Below are positions 25,077-34,178 of a stretch of DNA of 43,335 nt, one piece after another. Origin of the DNA: CAYZMS01 sp964479625 (GTDB lineage Bacteria > Bacteroidota > Bacteroidia > Chitinophagales > Saprospiraceae). The DNA lies in NCBI GenBank assembly GCA_964479625.1, contig CAYZMS010000033.1:1-43335 (forward strand), read 5' to 3'. Under the pieces are notes generated by a model that was not told the DNA's origin, ran no database searches, and worked only from the letters and a program-made list of their open reading frames with translations. Each line of letters begins with the position of its first letter. Within the stretch, counting starts at the first letter, position 1. Position numbers and translations under genes: made by a program.

Positions 25077-26534
25077 ATGGCGCTTTCTCATCTCTCCGGT
25101 CTTTATAAAAAGAACAGTTTAAGCCTTAACCTCGATTTATACCATCTGACCATGGCCTATGGCTTTTGGAGATCAGGGATTCACGAGCGGCCTGCGATCT
25201 TTACTCTTTTCTATCGGAAACAGCCCTTCAAAAGTAATTTTGCGGTGGCTGCCGGTCTGCATTTGGTGATCGATTTTTTGCAACACCTGAAGTTTACGGT
25301 GGAAGATATTCAGTATTTGGGGAAATTGAACGGGGCGAACGGGGAGCCTTTATTCGATATCACCTTTTTAAACTACTTGCAACGGCTGGAATTTTCCTGT
25401 GACGTGGATGCGGTTTCGGAAGGGACATTTGTTCAACCAAACATTCCCCTGATCCGGGTAGAAGGTCCACTTTTGCAAGCACAGATCATTGAGTCTGCCT
25501 TATTGAATCTAATAAATTTTTCGACCCTGATCGCTACCAAGGCGGCCCTGATCCGGCAGGCGGCAGGTTCGGATAGTGTTTTGGAATTTGGCCTGAGGCG
25601 AGCCCAGGGATTAGATGGAGGGGTTACTGCTGCCCGGTCTGCCTTTATAGGGGGATGTGATGCAACGAGTAACGTGTTAGCAGGGAAGGTATATCAAATC
25701 CCGGTCAAAGGGACCCACGCGCATAGTTGGGTAATGTGTTTTGAATCCGAATTGGAAAGCTTTGAAGCCTATGCCGCTGCCATGCCAAATAACTGTATCT
25801 TTCTGGTAGATACCTATGATACGGAGGAGGGGATAAAAAATGCTATTCAGGTGGGTTTGAAGCTACGGGAACAGGGACATGAATTGCTGGGGGTTCGTTT
25901 GGATAGTGGTAATTTGGCAGACCTAAGCAAAACCGCACGGAAACTATTAGATGAGGGTGGTTTTCCCAATGCTGCTGTAGTGGCCAGTGATAGCCTAGAT
26001 GAACTTACTTTAAAGGCCCTAAAAGAAAAGGGTGCAGTCATTACAGTATGGGGAATAGGTACCCGATTGGTTACCGGGGGGAATCAATCGGCGCTGGGTG
26101 GTGTCTATAAACTCGGGGCTATTCAGGATGAAAATGGGAAGTGGGACAAAACCATCAAATTATCGGAAAACCCCATAAAAGTCTCCAACCCTGGCAAATT
26201 GCAGGTGATGCGCTATTTTAAACCCGATGGAATACCGGAGGGGGACCTGTTGTTTGATGAGTTGGATGGTGTTCCTGAGCCGGAAGGGGAGGATTACTTT
26301 AGCGGGCAGAAAAAGGCCTTCTCCGGCCCAAGAAGTGAGCGCTTGCTGCAAGCCGTTTTTCGGTCTGGTCGATTGGTTTTTCCTCTTGAACAGCATCTTG
26401 CAGAGATCCGTACCCGAACCATGGAGCACCTGGCTTTTTGGCCGGAGGCAAGCCTGGAGTTACCCTTGGTGCTGGAATCTAGCCTGGCAGCGATGAAGAA
26501 AAAGCTAATAGAGGAAGCGAAAACAGGAACTTGA
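25077..26534 (+). CDS. pncB: Nicotinate phosphoribosyltransferase
   Basis: The enzyme makes nicotinate mononucleotide from nicotinate and PRPP in NAD salvage. The 485-residue protein has the family segments in order: DLYHLTMAYG (about 21-30), EFGLRRAQG, GTHAHSWVM with the His that is phosphorylated in NAPRTases, VRLDSGNLADLSK, and GIGTRLVTGG for phosphate binding. The start ATG at 25077 follows the 21-bp palindrome closely. Six bases separate its stop from the NrtR-like gene, so the two are cotranscribed and the regulator could control its own operon. Confidence 0.95.
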   Translation: MALSHLSGLYKKNSLSLNLDLYHLTMAYGFWRSGIHERPAIFTLFYRKQPFKSNFAVAAGLHLVIDFLQHLKFTVEDIQYLGKLNGANGEPLFDITFLNYLQRLEFSCDVDAVSEGTFVQPNIPLIRVEGPLLQAQIIESALLNLINFSTLIATKAALIRQAAGSDSVLEFGLRRAQGLDGGVTAARSAFIGGCDATSNVLAGKVYQIPVKGTHAHSWVMCFESELESFEAYAAAMPNNCIFLVDTYDTEEGIKNAIQVGLKLREQGHELLGVRLDSGNLADLSKTARKLLDEGGFPNAAVVASDSLDELTLKALKEKGAVITVWGIGTRLVTGGNQSALGGVYKLGAIQDENGKWDKTIKLSENPIKVSNPGKLQVMRYFKPDGIPEGDLLFDELDGVPEPEGEDYFSGQKKAFSGPRSERLLQAVFRSGRLVFPLEQHLAEIRTRTMEHLAFWPEASLELPLVLESSLAAMKKKLIEEAKTGT

Positions 26535-26540
26535 CTTGAT

Positions 26541-27260
26541 ATGCCATATACCTACGAATTTCCCCGTCCGGCGGTTACGGTTGATTGTGTGATCTTTGGT
26601 CGGGATGCCTCTAATCAGTTAAAGGTATTACTCATACAAAGAGGGCGGGAACCTCATCTGGGGCGCTGGGCCTTCCCCGGTGGATTTATTGATATGGATG
26701 AACCCCTGGATGCAGCTGCCTTGCGGGAATTGGAAGAAGAGACGGGAATGCGAGACGTCTTTATCGAGCAGTTATTCACCTTCGGAGCACCCGAACGGGA
26801 TCCAAGAGGGCGGGTTATCAGTGTAGCCTATTTTGCACTGGTCAATCTGGAAGATCACCAATTGAAAGCAGCAGACGACGCAGAAGAAGTTAAATGGTTC
26901 CCGGTCGATGAAATTCCCGATCTGGCTTTTGATCACGCCCATATTTTTGACACTGCCCTGAATCGATTGCGAAGTAAGCTGCGCTATCAACCTATTGGCT
27001 TCGAATTATTGCCCGAGCAGTTTACGCTTACCCAATTACAACAATTATATGAGGTCGTGCTCGGTCGAAACCTCCGGCTGAATAAACGCAATTTCCGAAA
27101 ACGGATCCTGAGTATGGGGATACTGGAAGAGGTGGGTATGCAAAAGGGAGTGGCCCACCGACCTGCTCGTTTGTACCGCTTTAACCGGAATAAATACAAG
27201 GAAATGCAGCGGCAGCGCTACCCTGACCTGCTCCGAAGGGGATTGGATTTTGAGATATGA
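26541..27260 (+). CDS. nrtR: Nudix-domain protein with C-terminal winged helix, NrtR-like regulator
   Basis: The N-terminal Nudix domain (residues about 8-145) has an intact Nudix box: GFIDMDEPLDAAALREL continuing into EEETGM, so hydrolysis of ADP-ribose or another nucleoside diphosphate remains possible. Residues about 160-235 form a winged helix like that of NrtR, ending in NFRKRILSMGILEEVG and RPARLYRFNRNKY. NrtR represses NAD-synthesis genes and releases DNA when bound to ADP-ribose. The pairing with pncB supports that role. A DNA-binding Nudix hydrolase that acts on other genes is the alternative. Confidence 0.82.
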   Translation: MPYTYEFPRPAVTVDCVIFGRDASNQLKVLLIQRGREPHLGRWAFPGGFIDMDEPLDAAALRELEEETGMRDVFIEQLFTFGAPERDPRGRVISVAYFALVNLEDHQLKAADDAEEVKWFPVDEIPDLAFDHAHIFDTALNRLRSKLRYQPIGFELLPEQFTLTQLQQLYEVVLGRNLRLNKRNFRKRILSMGILEEVGMQKGVAHRPARLYRFNRNKYKEMQRQRYPDLLRRGLDFEI

Positions 27261-27295
27261 AGGAGGGGAGCAGCGTTCGCGGCGAGAATAGATTG

Positions 27296-27611
27296 CACGC
27301 GGCGGACACTGCGCTCCTCCGCGCCCGTTGCGTGAAACAACANNNNNNNNNNNNNNNNNNNNNNNNNNNNNNNNNNNNNNNNNNNNNNNNNNNNNNNNNN
27401 NNNNNNNNNNNNNNNNNNNNNNNNNNNNNNNNNNNNNNNNNNCACGCGGCGGACACTGCGCTCCTCCGCGCCCGTTGCGTGAAACAACATCCGCTGCGCT
27501 CGCTGGGCAAGAAAAGCCTCACGCTGCGGACGCTGCGCTCCTCCGCGCCCGTTACGTGAAACAACACTCGCTGCGCTCTTCGCGCTCCTCCGCGCCCGTT
27601 GCGTGAAACAA
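27296..27611. repeat. GC-rich intergenic repeat cluster
   Basis: Between the nrtR-like gene and fhs (27261-27636) there is no gene. A 47-base unit occurs at 27296-27342 and identically at 27443-27489, with a diverged copy at 27520-27566 and a partial copy at about 27571-27611. Each unit starts CACGC and has GCGTG near its end, with an internal near-palindrome CGCGGCGGA/TCCTCCGCG, so each can fold. Copies share the tail CCCGTTGCGTGAAACAA. On the minus strand the start TTGTTTCACGCAA resembles dispersed intergenic repeats common in Bacteroidota. The frames open across it are not genes. Confidence 0.85.
27343..27442. other. Assembly gap of default length within the repeat cluster
   Basis: Exactly 100 N bases lie between two identical 47-base copies. 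A round number flanked by identical repeats points to a scaffolding gap, so the number of missing repeat units is unknown. Confidence 0.95.
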
Positions 27612-27636
27612 AAACCTCCCCTTCCTTTTACAATCG

Positions 27637-29316
27637 CTAGAACAAGCCGGTAATAGTTCCCGCTTCATCAATATTCATTCCCAGAGCAGCCGGTTGTTTA
27701 GGCAAGCCCGGCATGCGCATCATACTTCCCGTAATGGGCACGATAAAGCCGGCACCTGCCGCGATCTCTATTTCCCGGACATTTAGCTCGAAACCACTAG
27801 GGCGCCCCCTTCGTTTGGGATCATCGGATAGGGATTTTTGGGTTTTAGCCATACAGATTGGCAACCCCTCCAGACCCAGTCTTTTTGCACGTCGAAGGAT
27901 GCGTTTAGCCTCTGCAGAATATTCCACAGATGCTGCCCCGTAGACCTTGGTAGCAATGGTATAGATTTTCTCTTCAATAGAGCTGCTCCAATCGTACAAA
28001 GGCTGGAACTGACTTTCCTGGTCAGCAGCTTCCGCTACGGCCTCTGCCAAGGCTGTGGTCCCGAGGCCTCCTTTTGCCCAGCCCTGAGAGGGTAATGCTT
28101 GCACTCCCTTTTCCGCACAAAAATCCTGAACAAGCCGGATCTCTTCTGTGGTATCAGAGGTAAACTGGTTGATGGCGACTACTGCTGGCAACCCGAATTG
28201 CTGAATATTCTCCAGGTGTTTTTCTAGGTTGACCAGACCATTGCGAACGGCTTCCGTATTGGGGGTAGTCAAACTATCCAGTTCTAACCCTCCGTGGTAT
28301 TTTAAAGCGCGGATGGTAGCAACGATAACAACAGCGCTAGGTTGTAAACCAGCACTGACACATTTTATATCCAGGAATTTTTCTGCACCCAGGTCTGCAC
28401 CGAAGCCTGCCTCGGTAACTACGTAGTCTGAAAGGGAGAGGCCCATCCGCGTAGCGATGATGGTGTTGGTACCCTGGGCGATATTGGCGAAGGGGCCGCC
28501 ATGGATAATCGCTGGATTACCCTCTATGGTCTGCACCAGGTTGGGCTGAATAGCATCCTTCAAAAGAGCGGCCATAGCCCCCTGGGCTTCCAGGTCCCGG
28601 GCAAAAATGGCTTTATTATCTTTGCTGAAGCCTATGAAAATATTACTCAGCCGCCGTTTCAAGTCCTCCGGCCCTTCCGACATACAAAGGATGGCCATTA
28701 CCTCGGAAGCAGCGGTAATGTCAAAACCGGTTTCCCGGGGTATGCCCTGACCGGTTCCTCCCAGGCCGACAATGATGTTGCGCAGGGCCCTGTCATTCAT
28801 GTCCATCACACGCTTCCAGGCAATGGTGCGGGGGTCCAGCCTAAGCTGATGGGTATCATTCTGGAGCTCGTTATCAATTAGTGCGGCCAAAAGGTTATTG
28901 GCTTTTTCTATGGCGGAGAAATCACCCGTAAAGTGGAGGTTGATATCTTCCATGGGCAATACCTGTGACCAGCCACCACCGGTAGCTCCCCCTTTGATCC
29001 CAAAAATGGGCCCCAGGGAGGGCTCCCGCAAGACCACGGTGGTTTTCTTACCGATCTGGTTCATCCCTTCTGTAAGACCGATGGATGCAGTGGTTTTTCC
29101 CTCTCCGGCCGGAGTTGGCGAAATGGCCGTTACCAAAATAAGTTTCCCTTTTTTTACGGCTTCCAGGTCGATCAGGGAAAGGGGTAACTTGGCTTTATAT
29201 TTACCGTATCGAAAAAGCTGATCTTCTTCGAGGCCGAGCTTTGCAGCTATTTCCCTGATGTCTTTAAGCTTTACAGAGCGAGCAATGTCTAGGTCGTTGG
29301 CAACTTGGTTGGGCAT
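27637..29316 (-). CDS. fhs: Formate-tetrahydrofolate ligase
   Basis: The enzyme forms 10-formyl-tetrahydrofolate from formate, ATP and tetrahydrofolate. The 559-residue protein has the P-loop-like PTPAGEGKTT at 67-76 and the family blocks REPSLGPIFGIKGGATGGG and HFTGDFSAI. The C-terminal LPICMAKTQKSLSDDP and GAGFIVPITGSMMRMPGLPKQPA are present as well. Length and motifs are normal. The stop is 26 bases from the end of the repeat cluster. It lies downstream of the ferredoxin gene on the same strand, but a terminator separates them. Confidence 0.97.
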   Translation of the reverse strand: MPNQVANDLDIARSVKLKDIREIAAKLGLEEDQLFRYGKYKAKLPLSLIDLEAVKKGKLILVTAISPTPAGEGKTTASIGLTEGMNQIGKKTTVVLREPSLGPIFGIKGGATGGGWSQVLPMEDINLHFTGDFSAIEKANNLLAALIDNELQNDTHQLRLDPRTIAWKRVMDMNDRALRNIIVGLGGTGQGIPRETGFDITAASEVMAILCMSEGPEDLKRRLSNIFIGFSKDNKAIFARDLEAQGAMAALLKDAIQPNLVQTIEGNPAIIHGGPFANIAQGTNTIIATRMGLSLSDYVVTEAGFGADLGAEKFLDIKCVSAGLQPSAVVIVATIRALKYHGGLELDSLTTPNTEAVRNGLVNLEKHLENIQQFGLPAVVAINQFTSDTTEEIRLVQDFCAEKGVQALPSQGWAKGGLGTTALAEAVAEAADQESQFQPLYDWSSSIEEKIYTIATKVYGAASVEYSAEAKRILRRAKRLGLEGLPICMAKTQKSLSDDPKRRGRPSGFELNVREIEIAAGAGFIVPITGSMMRMPGLPKQPAALGMNIDEAGTITGLF

Positions 29317-29384
29317 TGAAAACTTGTTTTAAGGAAAGAAAGTTAGGGAGAATTTTGAAAATCAAGGGTATTCGAAACCGGAGG

Positions 29385-29418
29385 TGATAAAAAAAGCCTT
29401 TGTGGTTACAAAGACTTT
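29385..29418 (-). terminator. Intrinsic terminator after the ferredoxin gene
   Basis: On the minus strand a ten-pair stem with one mismatch (29393-29402 with 29409-29418) closes a 6-base loop and runs into a T tract (about 29397-29388). It lies 48 bases past the ferredoxin stop and 69 bases before fhs. Confidence 0.7.
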
Positions 29419-29465
29419 TACTTGATCCTTTACAATATTTTCCTAAAAATAGCCTGTGCCTTCCT

Positions 29466-29813
29466 TTACAGGTGCAAGGCATCCTTTCTAGCCAGCAACA
29501 CTTCTTCATTTTCTACCCTTTCCGGATCAGGGACACAACAGTCTACGGGGCAGACAGCGGCACATTGCGGTTCTTCATGGAAGCCTACACATTCTGTACA
29601 TTTATCAGGAACAATGTAATAGAGGTCTTCATTCACTGGGGCCATTTCCGAAGTGGCGCTCACTTCCTTTCCGTCTTCCAGGGTGTAGGTGCCATTAACA
29701 TTTGTGCCGTCAGATATCGTCCATTCCACACCGCCTTCATAGATGGCATTATTGGGGCACTCAGGTTCACAAGCCCCGCAATTAATGCATTCATCAGTGA
29801 TCATTATAGCCAT
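29466..29813 (-). CDS. 4Fe-4S dicluster ferredoxin
   Basis: This 115-residue electron carrier has two 4Fe-4S motifs: CINCGACEPECP near residues 9-20, and KCTECVGFHEEPQCAAVCPVDCC around 71-93. The second site has an 8-residue insertion between its second and third Cys, and the loop between the motifs is long (about 50 residues). Both features match the longer Bacteroidota or Chromatium-type ferredoxins. Its redox partner is unknown. It is divergent from mutS. No signal peptide is present, so it is cytoplasmic. Confidence 0.93.
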   Translation of the reverse strand: MAIMITDECINCGACEPECPNNAIYEGGVEWTISDGTNVNGTYTLEDGKEVSATSEMAPVNEDLYYIVPDKCTECVGFHEEPQCAAVCPVDCCVPDPERVENEEVLLARKDALHL

Positions 29814-29970
29814 AGTAGTATTTTTTTATAGTTAGACCTTAGCTTTAGCTAGGGATCCTTAATTTAGGAACAACCCATTCATTGTTAGGTTCGCACAAAA
29901 ATAAATCCTGCAATTCGAAATATCAAATGATAATTCCTTCATGCAAGGTCGGAATTCCATAGGGCTTCCG

Positions 29971-29978
29971 TATCTTTG
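29971..29978 (+). promoter_or_regulatory. Candidate -7 box of the mutS promoter
   Basis: TATCTTTG matches the Bacteroidota -7 consensus TAnnTTTG and lies 24 bases before the mutS start, a spacing similar to the candidate box before cas6. No clear TTG is found at the -33 position. Confidence 0.35.
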
Positions 29979-30002
29979 TAAATTCTGAAAATTAGTAGAC
30001 GA

Positions 30003-32645
30003 ATGGCAAAGGGTAAGTCGGGCAAGGTAACTCCACTGATGCAGCAGTATCAAAAGGTGAAAGCAAAACACCCTGGAGCAATACTGCTTTTTCGCGTAGG
30101 AGATTTTTACGAAACCTTCGGAGAAGATGCGGTAAAGGCTTCGCAGGTGTTGGGTATCGTACTGACGCGACGCAATAATGGAGGGAGCGACATTGAATTG
30201 GCTGGTTTCCCCCATCATTCCATGGATCTGTATTTACCACGCCTGGTCCGGGCAGGTTACCGGGTCGCTATCTGTGAACAACTGGAGAAACCCAGCAAGG
30301 AAAAAAAGGTGGTGAAAAGGGGCGTGACAGAAATCGTGACCCCCGGGATTGCTATAGATGACCAGTTGTTGGATCACCGACGCAATAACTACCTCGCTGC
30401 CCTGGCTTATGGACTCAAAGGCCAAATGGGCATTGCTTTCCTGGATATTTCAACCGGGGAGTTTCTTACAGCCGAGGGAGAAGAGGCTTATATTGAAAAG
30501 CTCATCCAAAGTTTTCAACCTGCTGAGATCCTTATATCGAAAGATAAAAGAAAAGCATTCGAAGGTAATTTTGGGGACCAGTGGAATGTCTTTTCCTTGG
30601 ATGAATGGGTTTTTTCTTTTGACTATGGACGAGAAAAGCTGCTGGGGCATTTCCAGGTTGCTGCCTTGAAAGGATTCGGCATAGAAGCCATGGAACTGGC
30701 GCAGATCGCAGGAGGGGCCATCCTCCATTACCTGGATACAACGGAAAACAAAAATCTCCGCCACATTACCAATATCAGCAGGGTCCAGCCGGATCGCTAT
30801 GTATGGTTAGACCGGTTTACTATCCGGAACCTGGAATTATTGCATAGCCCCCATGAAACAGGTACCCCCCTGATCAATATATTGGACCAGACAGTGTCCC
30901 CCATGGGCGCACGCCTTTTGCGCAAGTGGATCGTATTGCCATTGAAAAGCCGGGAGGCTATTGAATCGCGCCTGGAGATCGTTGATTTTTTTCGAACCGC
31001 TGTGGAGAAAGCCATTCAGGTCGAACAATTCATAAGGGAAATGGGAGACCTGGAGCGCCTGATCTCCAAAGCTCCCCTGGGTAAGCTAAACCCCCGGGAA
31101 GTCGTGCAGTTGAGAAAGGCCCTTGAAGCCCTACGACCAATGCGGGAATTGCTACTGCAAACCAACCACCCTCAGCTCGAGAAGATCGCCAAGGGACTTG
31201 ACCCCTGTCCAGATCTCATTCAGCTAATCGCCACAACCATAATCGAAGAACCTCCGGTCAATCTCGCAAAGGGCGGAGTGATCGTCGATGGGGTGCACGA
31301 GGAATTGGATGAATTAAGGCATATTGTTCAGAATAGTAAACAATTGCTACTGGATATTCAACAACGGGAAATCGAGCGAACGGGTATCAATAGTTTGAAG
31401 ATTGGTTTCAATAACGTTTTTGGATATTACCTGGAAGTGACCAATAAGTACAAGGATCAGGCCCCGGAAGATTGGGTGCGTAAGCAGACCCTGACCAATG
31501 CCGAACGCTATATTACCGATGAGTTAAAGCGGTTAGAATCCCGAATACTGGGTGCTGAGGAAAAGATCCTTGAACTGGAGGCCCACTTGTTCGAAACCCT
31601 GGTCACGCAATTAGTGGATTATATTCATCCCATTCAATACAATGCCCTGGCGGTAGGTAGACTGGATTGTCTGCTGGCGTTTGCCAGGATCGCAGAAAAA
31701 AACCGCTACTGCCGCCCTGAAATAAATGAGGGCTATGCACTGGATATCCGAGCCGGCCGGCATCCGGTAATCGAAGGGGAACTTCCCCTTGGGGAGCAAT
31801 ATGTACCCAACGATGTGTATCTGGACAAACAGGAACGGCAAATTTTAATGATCACCGGTCCCAATATGTCTGGAAAATCAGCCTTGTTGCGACAAACCGC
31901 TCTAATTGTACTAATGGCCCAAATGGGATGTTACGTTCCTGCCGATTCAGCCAAGATCGGTTTGATAGACAAGATCTTTACTCGGGTCGGGGCTTCTGAT
32001 AATATCTCTTCGGGTGAGTCGACCTTTATGGTTGAAATGAATGAGACCGCCAGCATCATGAATAATATCTCCGATCGATCCCTGATCCTTTTGGACGAGA
32101 TCGGGCGGGGAACCAGCACCTATGATGGGGTTTCCATTGCCTGGAGTATAGCAGAGTTCTTACACAACAACGGTGCTGCCAGACCAAAAACCTTATTCGC
32201 TACTCATTACCACGAATTGAATGAACTGGCCAAAAGCTTCAACCGGATCAGGAACTTTAATGTTTCGGTTCGTGAAGTAGGGCAGAAGGTGGTGTTTTTA
32301 AGAAAGTTACAGCCTGGAGGCTCCAATCATAGTTTCGGTATTCACGTGGCCAACATGGCCGGAATGCCCAGGCCGATCGTGGAGCGAGCGCAGGGGATCC
32401 TTGCCCAGTTGGAAGCCCACCGGCTTTCTCCTGCAGAGTCAGGTAAAGCGGACGGCCCTTCCGCAGATAAACTGCATACCGGCCGCATTGCTCCGCCGGA
32501 TAATTTCCAACTCAGCATTTTCGAAACGGTTGACCCTGGCGCAGCCAGGATACGAGAGTTACTGGAAACGGTTGACATTAACAGCATGACGCCTATTGAG
32601 TGCATGATGAAACTGAATGAATTGAAGAAAGCACTGGACGATTAA
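30003..32645 (+). CDS. mutS: DNA mismatch repair protein MutS
   Basis: MutS binds mismatches and starts methyl-independent or strand-directed repair with MutL. The 880-residue protein is full length. The N-terminal mismatch-binding domain has the Phe-x-Glu motif in RVGDFYETFGEDA (about 34-42). The C-terminal ATPase has Walker A GPNMSGKSALLR from about 619, a Walker B LILLDEIGRGTSTYDG, and a THYHEL signature. A helix-turn-helix region and a C-terminal helical tail (about 840-880) complete it. Its stop and the next start overlap in TAATG, so the oxidase gene is translated in coupling with mutS. Confidence 0.97.
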   Translation: MAKGKSGKVTPLMQQYQKVKAKHPGAILLFRVGDFYETFGEDAVKASQVLGIVLTRRNNGGSDIELAGFPHHSMDLYLPRLVRAGYRVAICEQLEKPSKEKKVVKRGVTEIVTPGIAIDDQLLDHRRNNYLAALAYGLKGQMGIAFLDISTGEFLTAEGEEAYIEKLIQSFQPAEILISKDKRKAFEGNFGDQWNVFSLDEWVFSFDYGREKLLGHFQVAALKGFGIEAMELAQIAGGAILHYLDTTENKNLRHITNISRVQPDRYVWLDRFTIRNLELLHSPHETGTPLINILDQTVSPMGARLLRKWIVLPLKSREAIESRLEIVDFFRTAVEKAIQVEQFIREMGDLERLISKAPLGKLNPREVVQLRKALEALRPMRELLLQTNHPQLEKIAKGLDPCPDLIQLIATTIIEEPPVNLAKGGVIVDGVHEELDELRHIVQNSKQLLLDIQQREIERTGINSLKIGFNNVFGYYLEVTNKYKDQAPEDWVRKQTLTNAERYITDELKRLESRILGAEEKILELEAHLFETLVTQLVDYIHPIQYNALAVGRLDCLLAFARIAEKNRYCRPEINEGYALDIRAGRHPVIEGELPLGEQYVPNDVYLDKQERQILMITGPNMSGKSALLRQTALIVLMAQMGCYVPADSAKIGLIDKIFTRVGASDNISSGESTFMVEMNETASIMNNISDRSLILLDEIGRGTSTYDGVSIAWSIAEFLHNNGAARPKTLFATHYHELNELAKSFNRIRNFNVSVREVGQKVVFLRKLQPGGSNHSFGIHVANMAGMPRPIVERAQGILAQLEAHRLSPAESGKADGPSADKLHTGRIAPPDNFQLSIFETVDPGAARIRELLETVDINSMTPIECMMKLNELKKALDD

Positions 32646-33841
32646 TGTACGATTTTACCATAATCGGCGGTGGCATTGTTGGTCTGGCTACGGCCTATCA
32701 ATTACAAAAAGATCGACCGGATGCCCGGATCTGTGTGTTTGAAAAGGAATCGATCCTCGCCGACCACCAGACCGGCCATAATAGTGGGGTGATCCACTCC
32801 GGGATATATTATCGCCCGGGAAGCCTTCGGGCTAGGAATTGTCTGGAGGGGTACCGCATGTTGCTTGATTTCTGTGAACGCGAGCAAATCCCTTATGAAA
32901 TTACCGGGAAGGTGATCGTGGCCACCCGGGAATGGGAACTTCCACAGTTGGATAAGATCATGGATCATGGCCAGCGCAACGGACTTACCGGTATTCGGAG
33001 AATTAGCGCTGCAGAATGCCGGGAGATCGAACCCCACGTCCAGGTGCTAGAAGCTATTTGGGTACCTCAGTCCGGCATCATCAATTACCGGAAAGTTGCA
33101 GAAAAATATGCCGCCTGTTTTAGAGCGGCTGGTGGAACCATTCGAATGGGCTTCAAAGTGGAGGATATAGAGGTCCGCCAAGAGGGAGTCATTATTCGTT
33201 CAGGATCGGAAGAGGAATTAAGCGAGGTGCTGGTCAACTGCGCTGGCTTGTATTCCGACAAAGTAGCTGCAATGAGCGGTCAGGATATTCGGGACTTTCG
33301 AATCTTACCGTTTCGAGGAGAATACTATGTATTGCAAGCGGACAAGCAAAGCCTGGTCAACAACCTGATCTATCCGGTCCCCAACCCGGATTTTCCCTTT
33401 CTGGGGGTGCATTACACCAGAATGATCGAAGGGGGGATTGAGGCTGGCCCAAATGCAGTACCTGCCTTTCGAAGGGAGGGCTACAGTCGATGGGATGTCC
33501 ATTTGGGGGAATTAGCTGAATTTTTGACCTTCAGGGGCTTTCAAAAACTGGCAATGCGGCATTGGCGGTTTGGCTTGAATGAATTACACCGATCCTATTC
33601 AAAAGCCGCCTTTGTACGGGCCTTGCAGCACCTGATCCCGGAAGTGGAGGGTAAAGACCTGAAGCGGGGTGGCTCAGGGGTGCGGGCCATGGCTTGCGAC
33701 CGTAATGGTCATTTAATCGATGATTTTTTAATTTTGCGTTCCCCGAGAGTGGTCAATGTATGTAATGCACCCTCTCCTGCTGCCACGGCCTCCCTGGCCA
33801 TAGGGAGAACGATCGCAAACAAGGCCCTGAAAGGGTATTGA
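32645..33841 (+). CDS. lhgO: L-2-hydroxyglutarate oxidase
   Basis: This FAD enzyme oxidises L-2-hydroxyglutarate, a side product of malate and other dehydrogenases, back to 2-oxoglutarate. The 398-residue protein opens with the dinucleotide-binding motif IIGGGIVGLATAYQL. HNSGVIHSGIYYRPGSLRARNC (about 45-66) matches the LhgO/YgaF signature, and SGVRAMACDRNGHLIDDFLI is near the C-terminus. Translation is coupled to mutS by a one-base overlap. No plus-strand terminator with a T tract is visible in the 229 bases before the dapB frame opens. Confidence 0.9.
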   Translation: MYDFTIIGGGIVGLATAYQLQKDRPDARICVFEKESILADHQTGHNSGVIHSGIYYRPGSLRARNCLEGYRMLLDFCEREQIPYEITGKVIVATREWELPQLDKIMDHGQRNGLTGIRRISAAECREIEPHVQVLEAIWVPQSGIINYRKVAEKYAACFRAAGGTIRMGFKVEDIEVRQEGVIIRSGSEEELSEVLVNCAGLYSDKVAAMSGQDIRDFRILPFRGEYYVLQADKQSLVNNLIYPVPNPDFPFLGVHYTRMIEGGIEAGPNAVPAFRREGYSRWDVHLGELAEFLTFRGFQKLAMRHWRFGLNELHRSYSKAAFVRALQHLIPEVEGKDLKRGGSGVRAMACDRNGHLIDDFLILRSPRVVNVCNAPSPAATASLAIGRTIANKALKGY

Positions 33842-33868
33842 TCGAAAGGATAATGATTTAGATTAAAT

Positions 33869-34020
33869 AAAAAAGCCCGGACAGAAAGCTGCCCCGGGCG
33901 TCCTAAAAGTGTGTGTCAGGACCTTTTTCGTCCCGGTAAATGGGTTGTCAGGGTCCTTGTATAAAGGGGATGATCGTGCTTAAAAAGGAGCGCCAGTTGG
34001 CTTTAGGTTTCAGGCGCCCC
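33869..34020 (-). ncRNA. Possible minus-strand structured RNA between lhgO and dapB
   Basis: The 337 bases from 33842 to 34178 contain no recognisable gene but several stems. GCCCGG (33875-33880) pairs with CCGGGC (33894-33899), and an 8-base stem with one mismatch pairs 33987-33994 with 34013-34020. Both are followed by T tracts only when read on the minus strand (33874-33869 and 33986-33982). AGGACC (33918-33923) can pair with GGTCCT (33952-33957) or, in part, with GTCCT (33900-33904). No minus-strand gene lies near. A small RNA or antisense leader is possible; no promoter was found. Confidence 0.3.
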
Positions 34021-34178
34021 GCATTTGGTTATTTAGGATACTGCTTTCATGGGATAATAATTTCACCTAAGTGATTGAAAGCCTGGGGATAATTGTACCG
34101 CTAGCCTTGCTTTTTTTGCTTGTTTTCCCTATTGAGACGCATATTTGTTGGAAGGTCACTGCAAAAGCGAATTTTTTT

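Noticed and set aside
27181..27606. Several open frames across the 27.3-27.6 kb region
   Set aside because: They cross 100 N bases and translate the intergenic repeat; the flanking genes explain the rest.
33842..34178. Lysine riboswitch in front of dapB
   Set aside because: None of the conserved lysine riboswitch core is visible, and the clearest terminator-like stems point in the opposite direction to dapB.
34071..34178. N-terminal extension of DapB with a membrane segment
   Set aside because: The open frame starts at a GTG, but the normal DapB nucleotide-binding strand begins right at the Met at 34179, and the added residues are not part of the family.
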